A stretch of 64,000 nucleotides of DNA from Carnobacterium sp. CP1. Its GTDB lineage: Bacteria; Bacillota; Bacilli; Lactobacillales; Carnobacteriaceae. Below are positions 8,442 through 15,417 of this stretch, piece by piece (position 1 is the first letter of the stretch; each line of letters starts with the position of its first letter). The translations under genes and the position numbers were made by a program. Below the pieces are notes generated by a model that worked only from the letters and a program-made list of their open reading frames with translations, was not told the origin of the DNA and ran no database searches. The stretch spans positions 2,525,501 to 2,589,500 of the forward strand of contig NZ_CP010796.1 in assembly GCF_001483965.1 (NCBI RefSeq), written 5' to 3'.

Positions 8442-9395
8442 ATGACACGTTTACCTTATGAAGAAGTCCTAGAGGTTATTAAAACCTATGAAACCATTAT
8501 TGTTCACCGCCATATGCGTCCTGACCCAGATGCTCTTGGATCACAAGGAGGGCTAGTAGAAATCTTGAAAGCTAGTTTTCCTGCTAAAAAGATCTTGAAA
8601 GCTGGTGGGCCAGTCGGAGATTTAGCGTTCTTAGCGACAATGGATGACGTAATGGATAAAGATTACCAAGATGCTTTAGTCATCGTGACAGATACAGCTA
8701 ATCGGCCAAGAATCAGCGATGAGCGGTATCTCAAAGGCACAAAATTAATCAAAATCGATCATCATCCCAATGACGATGCTTATGGAGATTTTCAAATTGT
8801 CAATATAGAAGCGAGCAGCTGCAGTGAAATCATTGTTGATTTTTATACAGCTAATCAGCAGCAGTTAACTATGACAGATGAAGCCGCGCGTTTGTTATAC
8901 GCGGGAATCGTGGGAGATACAGGGCGATTCCTGTATCCTTCCACAACACCGCATACGATGCGTGTGGCTGCAGGGTTAATGGAATATAATTTTATTCCGA
9001 ATGAAGTGAACAATCAAATGAATGTCATTTCTCAAAAAGTAGCGAAATTAACCGGCTATGTTTTACAAAACATTGAACTTACTTCTACAGGTGTAGCCAA
9101 AGTTATGTTGACTAAAGAAGTGATGGAACGGTTTGGCGTAATGGATACAGAGACATCTTCCATTGTAGCGGTACCAGGAACAATGGAAGGCGTATTGCTT
9201 TGGGGAATTTTTGTTGAGCAGCCAGAAGGTCATTTTCGATGCCGCTTAAGATCAAAAGGTCCTGTTATCAATGAAATTGCAAAACTTCATCACGGTGGCG
9301 GACATCCTTTAGCTAGTGGAGCAAACGCTAAAAATAGAGCGGAAGTGGATCAAATTATTGCAGAACTAGAGCAAGCTGCACGACTCTGGAGTTAA
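8442..9395 (+). CDS. nrnA: Bifunctional oligoribonuclease / pAp phosphatase NrnA
   Basis: A 317-residue DHH/DHHA1 phosphoesterase that degrades nano-RNAs and dephosphorylates 3'-phosphoadenosine 5'-phosphate. The DHH domain shows HRHMRPDPDALGSQ (metal ligands), the DTANRPRI region and DHHPND. The DHHA1 domain ends with GGGHPLASGA, the substrate-binding glycine motif. Length fits Bacillus NrnA (YtqI). ATG 8442 is preceded by AAAAGGAG. The 181-bp repeat starts 10 bp after the stop, and its first hairpin probably acts as the terminator. Confidence 0.94.
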   Translation: MTRLPYEEVLEVIKTYETIIVHRHMRPDPDALGSQGGLVEILKASFPAKKILKAGGPVGDLAFLATMDDVMDKDYQDALVIVTDTANRPRISDERYLKGTKLIKIDHHPNDDAYGDFQIVNIEASSCSEIIVDFYTANQQQLTMTDEAARLLYAGIVGDTGRFLYPSTTPHTMRVAAGLMEYNFIPNEVNNQMNVISQKVAKLTGYVLQNIELTSTGVAKVMLTKEVMERFGVMDTETSSIVAVPGTMEGVLLWGIFVEQPEGHFRCRLRSKGPVINEIAKLHHGGGHPLASGANAKNRAEVDQIIAELEQAARLWS

Positions 9396-9405
9396 GAAAA
9401 GAAAC

Positions 9406-9586
9406 AAAAAGAGGTTGGGACAAAAGTCCTAACCTCTTTTGCATATCCGAATATTTATTCTAGAACGTGTTCCAAAAAGCAGACCCGACGTCCACTTCAC
9501 GAATAATGCTCGATGGTCTGTGACCATACTGCGCTTATTCGTTCCAGTGATTCGGGTCTAAACGCTTTTTGTCTCACTCCCTTTTT
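9406..9586 (+). repeat. 181-bp intergenic repeat, copy 1 (MITE-like)
   Basis: Identical to the reverse complement of 19246-19426 except one base (T versus C in GTCCTAACC). It has imperfect 20-bp terminal inverted repeats (AAAAAGAGGTTGGGACAAAA versus AAAAAGGGAGTGAGACAAAA, 16 of 20 alike). A terminator-like hairpin at 9407-9440 comes first. A second, large imperfect stem follows, with arms 9474-9518 and 9522-9570 including AGACCCGA/TCGGGTCT, CGAATAA/TTATTCG and ATGGTC/GACCAT. It lies between two convergent genes and probably ends both transcripts. It overlaps the last codons of the CNNM gene. Confidence 0.9.
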
Positions 9587-10941
9587 GTTTCATCTATAGA
9601 TGTTGGTTTTGTTTCGGGCGGTTTATTAGCGGAAGGATGTTTAACGATATCAATTGTTTCAATGGTGCTGTTTCCTGATTTCATAACCGTAAACGTGTAT
9701 TCCCCAGAAGTAAGAGTCTCGCCTTCTGCGATATCGTATTTTTCATTCAACATCCAACCGCCGATAGTATCAACATTTTCCTCTTCAATTGAAAGGCCGA
9801 ACAGTTCATTGATTTCATCGACGAGCATTCTGGCACTTACCCGATAATGATTTTCGCCGACTTTTTTGATCTCAGGCTCATCAACACTTTCATAATCATC
9901 ACTAATGTCTCCGACAATTTCTTCAACGATATCTTCCATCGAAAGCATTCCGCTGGTTCCACCGTATTCATCCACCAGAATTGCAATTTGGTTTCGTTCT
10001 TTTTGCATTTTGACCAGCAATTCTTTAATAGGAATCGTTTCGATGACACGAATAATGGGACGGATATATTTAGAAAAATCAAACGTTTCATAATGATTAG
10101 CTTCGACAGCATCAACAAAAGCTGAAAAAATTTCTTTCGTATTAAGCGTTCCTAAGATAATATCTTTATCGCCATCTTGAATAACGGGATAACGAGTGTA
10201 ACGTTCTTCACTAACTAATTGACTAATTTCTTTCAATGACATATCTGTTGAGACAGTCACCATTTCTGTTCGAGGAACCATGATTTCGCGACTCATTCGA
10301 TCGTCAAAGGCGAAAACATTTTCAACAAATTGGTATTCATCACGGTTGATTTCGCCGCTTTTTAAACTTTCGCCCATAATGATGCGAAGTTCTTCTTCAG
10401 AAACACCTTCGCCAAATTCACTTTTTGTTGGAACTCCTAAAGCCTTGGAAATCGCGTTTGCTAATTTATTTAGAACAAATACAATCGGGTACATTAAACG
10501 AAACCAAAATTGTAAAGGTTTAGCTATCATTAACCCGATTTTTTCGGTATTAGTGATAGCGATATTTTTCGGCACGAGTTCCCCAATAACCACTTGCAAA
10601 AAAGTTAATACGGTAAAAGACAATACAACAGAAATGATTTTGGAAACAGAAGCTGGAAGGCTGATATTGGAAAAAAGAATATCGAATAAACGCCCGAATG
10701 TCGGACTTCCTAACCACCCAATAGCTAGAGAAGTAACTGTAACCCCAAGTTGGGTCGCAGATAGATAGGTATCCAGGTTTTGCGACATGGTTTTTAACAG
10801 TTCAGCTTTTTGGTTCCCATTTTCAATCAGAAAATCGAGTCTTGAAGGACGAATGCGGACAAGAATGAATTCTGACATGACAAATACAGCTGCAATCAAT
10901 AAAATAACAAAAAATAAAATCATACCAGTAGTTATTGACAA
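9574..10941 (-). CDS. CNNM/CorC-type (hemolysin-family) membrane protein with CBS domains
   Basis: A 455-residue protein of the CNNM family, whose members are linked to magnesium or divalent-cation transport; the name hemolysin is historical. Residues 1-~190 are the DUF21 membrane domain, with hydrophobic segments such as MILFFVILLIAAVFVMSEF and the characteristic LGVTVTSLAIGWLGSPTFG. About 200-335 is a CBS pair (MVPRTEMVTVSTDMSLKEI) and about 345-435 the CorC_HlyC domain. The only usable in-frame start upstream of ATG 10923 is TTG at 10941. Its apparent ribosome site is 33 bases away, with a perfect hairpin between. The last codons and stop lie inside the 181-bp repeat. Confidence 0.88.
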   Translation of the reverse strand: MSITTGMILFFVILLIAAVFVMSEFILVRIRPSRLDFLIENGNQKAELLKTMSQNLDTYLSATQLGVTVTSLAIGWLGSPTFGRLFDILFSNISLPASVSKIISVVLSFTVLTFLQVVIGELVPKNIAITNTEKIGLMIAKPLQFWFRLMYPIVFVLNKLANAISKALGVPTKSEFGEGVSEEELRIIMGESLKSGEINRDEYQFVENVFAFDDRMSREIMVPRTEMVTVSTDMSLKEISQLVSEERYTRYPVIQDGDKDIILGTLNTKEIFSAFVDAVEANHYETFDFSKYIRPIIRVIETIPIKELLVKMQKERNQIAILVDEYGGTSGMLSMEDIVEEIVGDISDDYESVDEPEIKKVGENHYRVSARMLVDEINELFGLSIEEENVDTIGGWMLNEKYDIAEGETLTSGEYTFTVMKSGNSTIETIDIVKHPSANKPPETKPTSIDETKRE

Positions 10942-10947
10942 ATATAT

Positions 10948-10980
10948 GCTTACGTCAACAAAACGTAAGCTTCACCTCCT
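10948..10980 (-). promoter_or_regulatory. Shine-Dalgarno and start-proximal hairpin of the CNNM gene
   Basis: On the minus strand, AGGAGG at 10980-10975 is followed by a perfect 7-bp hairpin (GCTTACG 10970-10964, CGTAAGC 10954-10948, 9-base loop), then six bases and TTG 10941. Linear spacing is 33 bases, too far. If the hairpin folds, effective spacing is about 10 bases, which is good. The start may therefore depend on RNA folding. Confidence 0.5.
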
Positions 10981-11083
10981 TGTAATAATACTATCTTGAT
11001 CCTGAACGACTCGATCCTTCTTACAAAATATTTTCATTTTATAATGAGTAAAAATCCTTTAGAATAAAATAGTTTAAAATATA

Positions 11084-11257
11084 AAAATAATCAAAAGAAA
11101 GTTTTTTTGTATAAATTCGTTTCTTTTGATCCGTTAATAGTTTTATTCTGTTTTCTGTCCCAAAGGATCTCACCTCACTTTTAATGGTTGCTAAAAAATA
11201 GTGCATGCCTACACGGTTTTATAGAAAAAAATGGACTTTTTCCATCTTAAAAAAGTC
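11084..11257 (-). promoter_or_regulatory. Possible structured leader of the CNNM gene
   Basis: Part of the 528-bp gap between the divergent CNNM and pbp genes. Reading the minus strand, ATGGA/TCCAT (11245-11231) is a short stem ending in seven T. It is mutually exclusive with GACTTTTT/AAAAAGTC (11257-11250 and 11241-11234). Further on, an 11-bp stem (11130-11120 and 11100-11090) is followed by TATTTTTAT. The arrangement looks like attenuator pairs, but it matches no riboswitch class I know. Confidence 0.3.
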
Positions 11258-11264
11258 TTATAGG

Positions 11265-11301
11265 TTTACTTTACCTTAATATGGTAAAATGTTAAAGTAA
11301 A
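11265..11301. repeat. Nested inverted repeats between CNNM and pbp genes
   Basis: TTTACTTTA (11265-11273) pairs perfectly with TAAAGTAAA (11293-11301). An overlapping repeat, TTTACC (11270-11275) with GGTAAA (11283-11288), sits inside it. These could be a protein-binding site in the divergent promoter region; no regulator can be named. Confidence 0.4.
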
Positions 11302-11360
11302 AAACTTATTTATTTCTTCATTACAGATAATTATAAGCAAACGCAATTAGCTTTTTACAG

Positions 11361-11392
11361 CAATAATATCCTACTTTAGTAGGATATTATTG
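11361..11392. repeat. Perfect 14-bp-arm palindrome upstream of pbp
   Basis: CAATAATATCCTAC, loop TTTA, GTAGGATATTATTG. There is no T tract on either side, so an operator or RNA structure is more likely than a terminator. A TATAAT at 11417-11422 lies 25 bp downstream and probably belongs to the pbp promoter, although no good -35 box is visible. Confidence 0.5.
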
Positions 11393-11469
11393 TGCTGCGT
11401 AGTTTGATACACTGCTTATAATGGATGCGAAAACAGTTAAAATGAAAATACAAAGGATGACTAATTAAA

Positions 11470-13587
11470 ATGAATGGAAAATTATTTTTTGAAAAGCTAA
11501 AAGAACAGCTGAACAAGATTTGGCAGTGGTTACGCCCTTATTTAGCAGCTTTTAGTAAGAGTTTAAAAAGAGCGTGGAAAAATTATCATGTGAAAAAAAT
11601 TATTATATTACTTGTTTTGATCAGTTCTTTGTTTGGCAGCGGCTATTTATTATACTTAGCTAAAACAGCGAATGTTTCTACTTTGAAAGCTGGACTTGAA
11701 CAAACGACGACTGTTTATGATATCAATAATGAAGAAGCTGGAACCCTTTATTCTCATAAAGGTACTTTTGTCTCGCTAGAAGAAATCTCTCCTTCTATCC
11801 AAGCTTCGGTTATTTCGACGGAAGACAAACGTTTCTATGACCATAAAGGGTTTGATGTGATCGGTATTGCTCGCGCAGCGGTTGGCTTTATCGTAAATCG
11901 CGGCAATATCAGCGGAGGCGGAAGTACCATTAGTCAACAGTTAGCCAAAAATGCTTATCTTACATTAGATCAAACATTGATCCGGAAACTAAAAGAATTA
12001 TTTCTAGCAATCGAAATAGAAAAAGAATATACGAAATCAGAAATTTTAGAAATGTATTTAAACAATTCCTATTTTGGCAATGGTGTCTGGGGAGTGGAAG
12101 ACGCTTCTCATAAGTATTTTGGAAAACCAGCAACGGATGTTTCTTTATCAGAAGCGGCAACGATTGCCGGTATGCTGAAAGCTCCAACAAACTACAACCC
12201 CAAAGATAATATGGAACAAGCTATCGCACGCCGTAATGTCGTGTTAGACTTACTGGTTAAAAACGAAGGTGTTACGGAAGAAGTAGGGGCATCCGCTAAA
12301 AAAGAAACCTTGACGTTAATAGACAATTACCAACAAACAAATGGTTATCAATACCCTTATTATTTTGATGCCGTTATCGAAGAAGCTATTAATAAATATG
12401 GTCTGGGAGAGGAAGAAATTTTAAACAAAGGGTATAAAATTTATACTTCCTTGAACCAAGATTACCAACAAAGGATGGATCAGGCTTATGCCAACGATTG
12501 GCTTTTTACTGATGCAGCCGATGGGACATTATTACAAAGCGGTTCAGTAGCCATGAATCCTCAAACAGGCGGCGTATTTGCTGTTGTTGGCGGAAGGGGC
12601 GAACATACTTTTAGAGGGTTTAACCGCGCAACTCAAATCAAACGTCAGCCTGGTTCGATCATGAAGCCATTGGCAGTTTATACGCCCGCACTCGAAGCTG
12701 GGTATACGATCAATTCAATGTTGCAGGATGAAAAAAAATCTTATGGGTCAGACGATTATACACCGGAAAATTACACGCGCACCTATGCTGGCGAAGTACC
12801 GATGTACCAAGCTGTGGCTCAAAGCTTAAATGCGCCGGCAGTTTGGTTATTAGATAAAATAGGTTTAGAAAAAGGCATCAAGAAAGTTGAAAAATTTGGC
12901 ATACCGGTAGAGGAAGATGATAAGTATTTAGGTTTAGCATTAGGAGGAACAACAGGTGGAGTTTCTCCATTGCAAATGGCGAGTGCCTACACAACTTTTG
13001 CAAATGGCGGGATACGCAGCGATGGATTCTTTATTACTAAAATTGTTGACGCAACTGGCGCGATCATTGTTGACCATACAGAACCGAAAGCTAAAAAAGT
13101 CACCAGTCCGGAAGTAGCGGAGCAGATGACGAGTATGTTAATGGGTGTTTTTACAAGCGGAACAGCAAGCAACAATGCTCCGAACGGCTATACCATCGCT
13201 GGTAAAACAGGAAGCACGGAAGTATCGTTTAATGAATCTGGCGGAACAACAGATCAATGGACTGTCGGATATACACCGGATGTTGTAGTAGCTACATGGA
13301 TGGGCTTTGACCAAACAGATGAAAATCATTATATGGGCACAGGAAGCTCTACAGGCGTAGGTCCTTTATTTAAACTGCAGATGGAAAATGTCTTACCCAA
13401 AACGCCGCAAACGCCATTTGGCACGCAAAGCGCAGAAACCATTGTCCAGTCTAAATCAGAAGAGCAGCCACAATGGAAAGAGGATCTAAAAGAGAACGTC
13501 GATTATTGGAGCGAACAATTTAAAAAAGGTGCTGAAAATTTAAAAGACAAAGCTGGTAAGCTGTTGGATCGCTTAAAAGATCAATAA
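11470..13587 (+). CDS. Class A penicillin-binding protein (transglycosylase/transpeptidase)
   Basis: A 705-residue bifunctional peptidoglycan synthase. A basic cytoplasmic N-terminus of about 45 residues precedes one membrane helix (IIILLVLISSLFGSGYLLYL). The glycosyltransferase domain spans about 70-260, with catalytic Glu118 in STEDKRFYDHKG, then GGGSTISQQLAKN and EMYLNNSYFGNG. The transpeptidase domain has the active serine Ser396 in SIMK, the SLN motif at 452-454 and KTGS at 579-582. The C-terminal ~60 residues are charged. It resembles PBP2A/PBP1A of lactic acid bacteria; the exact paralogue is uncertain. It is transcribed alone, divergently from the CNNM gene, behind palindromic DNA. 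Confidence 0.95.
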   Translation: MNGKLFFEKLKEQLNKIWQWLRPYLAAFSKSLKRAWKNYHVKKIIILLVLISSLFGSGYLLYLAKTANVSTLKAGLEQTTTVYDINNEEAGTLYSHKGTFVSLEEISPSIQASVISTEDKRFYDHKGFDVIGIARAAVGFIVNRGNISGGGSTISQQLAKNAYLTLDQTLIRKLKELFLAIEIEKEYTKSEILEMYLNNSYFGNGVWGVEDASHKYFGKPATDVSLSEAATIAGMLKAPTNYNPKDNMEQAIARRNVVLDLLVKNEGVTEEVGASAKKETLTLIDNYQQTNGYQYPYYFDAVIEEAINKYGLGEEEILNKGYKIYTSLNQDYQQRMDQAYANDWLFTDAADGTLLQSGSVAMNPQTGGVFAVVGGRGEHTFRGFNRATQIKRQPGSIMKPLAVYTPALEAGYTINSMLQDEKKSYGSDDYTPENYTRTYAGEVPMYQAVAQSLNAPAVWLLDKIGLEKGIKKVEKFGIPVEEDDKYLGLALGGTTGGVSPLQMASAYTTFANGGIRSDGFFITKIVDATGAIIVDHTEPKAKKVTSPEVAEQMTSMLMGVFTSGTASNNAPNGYTIAGKTGSTEVSFNESGGTTDQWTVGYTPDVVVATWMGFDQTDENHYMGTGSSTGVGPLFKLQMENVLPKTPQTPFGTQSAETIVQSKSEEQPQWKEDLKENVDYWSEQFKKGAENLKDKAGKLLDRLKDQ

Positions 13588-13622
13588 ACGAATAAAAATA
13601 TTGTGAAAATAAAAGGGATTAT

Positions 13623-13651
13623 TTGGAAAAGAAAATAAAAAATGGTATAGT
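13623..13651 (+). promoter_or_regulatory. Promoter of yheA
   Basis: TTGGAA, 17-base spacer, TATAGT, 38 bp before the yheA start. Confidence 0.6.
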
Positions 13652-13689
13652 AAACAGGTGAAGATAAAAATACCGGGAGAGTGATTTAG

Positions 13690-14037
13690 ATGATGGATAC
13701 GAACATTTATGATACAGCTAACCAACTCGAAAAAGAATTAAGAGAAACGGAAGCTTACGCTGATTTACAAGCAGCTTTTGCAGCCGTTAAAGAAGATCCT
13801 GAAGCAAATGAAGTGTTTCAACAATTCCAAGAGATTCAAATGAGTTTGCAACAAAAACAAATGTCTGGTGAAGAGATTTTGGAAGAAGAAATCAAAGAAG
13901 CTCAAGAGATGGCATTGAAATCAGGCGAGAACCTTATCATTAAAGATTTAATGGAAGCAGAACAAAAATTAAGCACATTGATTGATGACTTAAACCGTAT
14001 CATTATGAAACCTATTCAAGATATTTATCAAGGGTAA
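13690..14037 (+). CDS. yheA: YheA family (UPF0342) protein, YlbF/YmcA-like
   Basis: A 115-residue, almost entirely helical acidic protein of the YlbF/YmcA superfamily (UPF0342, Bacillus YheA). Two long helices with heptad-like spacing are visible (NIYDTANQLEKELRETEAY and EVFQQFQEIQMSLQQKQMS), ending in the family-typical DDLNRIIMKPIQDIY. Relatives YlbF and YmcA form an RNase Y-associated complex; a role for YheA is not established. Start is ATG 13690 or 13693. It has its own promoter and terminator but neighbours yhaO-yhaN-yhaM, as in Bacillus. Confidence 0.88.
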   Translation: MMDTNIYDTANQLEKELRETEAYADLQAAFAAVKEDPEANEVFQQFQEIQMSLQQKQMSGEEILEEEIKEAQEMALKSGENLIIKDLMEAEQKLSTLIDDLNRIIMKPIQDIYQG

Positions 14038-14043
14038 TCTAGT

Positions 14044-14090
14044 AAAAAAGAGTTCACTAGAGTTTAGCTATTGTAGTGAACTCTTTTTTT
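14044..14090 (+). terminator. Terminator after yheA
   Basis: AAAAAAGAGTTCACTA pairs with TAGTGAACTCTTTTTT across a 14-base loop, with seven T at the end. Confidence 0.88.
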
Positions 14091-14169
14091 ATTCATAGAA
14101 CGGAACATATGTGCCCATTCAAAGATAAAGGAATACAACAAAAAAGAAAAAAATCTGAAGAAAGGATGG

Positions 14170-15417
14170 ATGACAGTGGTTCAATTTATACATGGCGCCG
14201 ATTTACATTTAGACAGTCCCTTTATTGGTTTGAAATCGATGCCGACTTTTATCTGGGAAGCTATTTACCATTCAACTTTTCAGGCACTCACTAGATTAGT
14301 TGATGTGGCTATTGAAAAAGAAGTCGATTTTGTTTGTTTAGTAGGGGATATTTACGATAACGATGACCGCAGTGTAAAAGCTCAAGCTTATTTGAGAAAC
14401 GAAATGGAACGGTTAAATCAACAAGAAATTCCAGTGTATTTATTGCATGGAAATCATGACTACATAGAAAACCAAGGGTTGCATTTGGAAATGCCGGAAA
14501 ATGTTACGATTTTTAAGGAACACCCTGAAACGCATTGGTTAACGACTAAACGTAATGAAAAAGTTGCAATAACAGGGTTTAGTTACACAAAACGTTGGGT
14601 AAATGAAAGGAAAATCAGTGACTATCCGATAAGATTTGCTGAAGCAGATTACCAAATCGGCTTATTGCATGGCTTTTCTGAAGGTCTGGAATCCGAACAT
14701 GGGAATTATGCTCCTTTTTCATTGGGGGAATTAAAAAGCAAACAGTACGATTATTGGGCACTCGGACATATCCATAAACGTCAACGATTAGCGATTAACC
14801 CCCCAGTCATCTATTCTGGCAACACACAAGGGCGCAGCAGCAAAGAAAACGGACCAAAGGGCTGTGAGTGGGTTACTTTAACGGATACTAAAGAACAAAT
14901 TGTTTTTTGTCCTACCGCAACGATTCAATGGGAAAAATTAGTGGTCTCTGTTAAAAATAAAAAAACCTTGGAAGACGTTTATCGCTTAATCCAAGAAGCC
15001 ATTGCAGAGAAAAAAAATGAAGCTTATAATATTTTTCTTTCCATCTTGTTAGAAGATACGGATGAATTGCTCGATGGAGTTAGAAAAAAAGTAGAGCAAG
15101 GGGAATTATTAGAAGCATTACAGCAAATAGCCAAAACCAAAACATTTGTATGGGTCTACCAAGTAGGAATGAACGCCGAAGCCCAAGGAACCGCTCAATA
15201 TATGCAGCTGTTTCCTGAAGAATGGCAGAAGGCTATGGCAGAGATCAAGCAAGAAGCCGTTTTTAATGAGCTGACGAATGTGTTTTTTGATCATGCTGGG
15301 GTAGCAGACCTGCTCGATACGAGAGATGAAATGTATCGACAACAAATTTTAGAAAATGCTAAACAACAAGTTCAGTTATTGTTGGGGATCGAAGGAAGTG
15401 CTGAAAGTGAAAATTAA
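14170..15417 (+). CDS. yhaO: YhaO, SbcD-like DNA repair exonuclease
   Basis: A 415-residue calcineurin-like metallophosphoesterase, the nuclease partner of the ATPase YhaN. Phosphoesterase motifs appear in order: GADLHLD (residues 9-15), GDIYDND, GNHDY and GHIHKR, which together hold two metal ions. The C-terminal third is a helical region as in SbcD/Mre11 relatives. ATG 14170 follows AAGGATGG. The downstream gene overlaps it by 11 bases, indicating translational coupling. Substrate and pathway in vivo are inferred from SbcCD/Mre11-Rad50. Confidence 0.9.
   Translation: MTVVQFIHGADLHLDSPFIGLKSMPTFIWEAIYHSTFQALTRLVDVAIEKEVDFVCLVGDIYDNDDRSVKAQAYLRNEMERLNQQEIPVYLLHGNHDYIENQGLHLEMPENVTIFKEHPETHWLTTKRNEKVAITGFSYTKRWVNERKISDYPIRFAEADYQIGLLHGFSEGLESEHGNYAPFSLGELKSKQYDYWALGHIHKRQRLAINPPVIYSGNTQGRSSKENGPKGCEWVTLTDTKEQIVFCPTATIQWEKLVVSVKNKKTLEDVYRLIQEAIAEKKNEAYNIFLSILLEDTDELLDGVRKKVEQGELLEALQQIAKTKTFVWVYQVGMNAEAQGTAQYMQLFPEEWQKAMAEIKQEAVFNELTNVFFDHAGVADLLDTRDEMYRQQILENAKQQVQLLLGIEGSAESEN

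Noticed and set aside
11084-11200. M-box or yybP-ykoY riboswitch upstream of the CNNM gene
   Set aside because: Only short fragments such as GGTGAGATCC resemble the M-box start; the rest of the consensus is missing.
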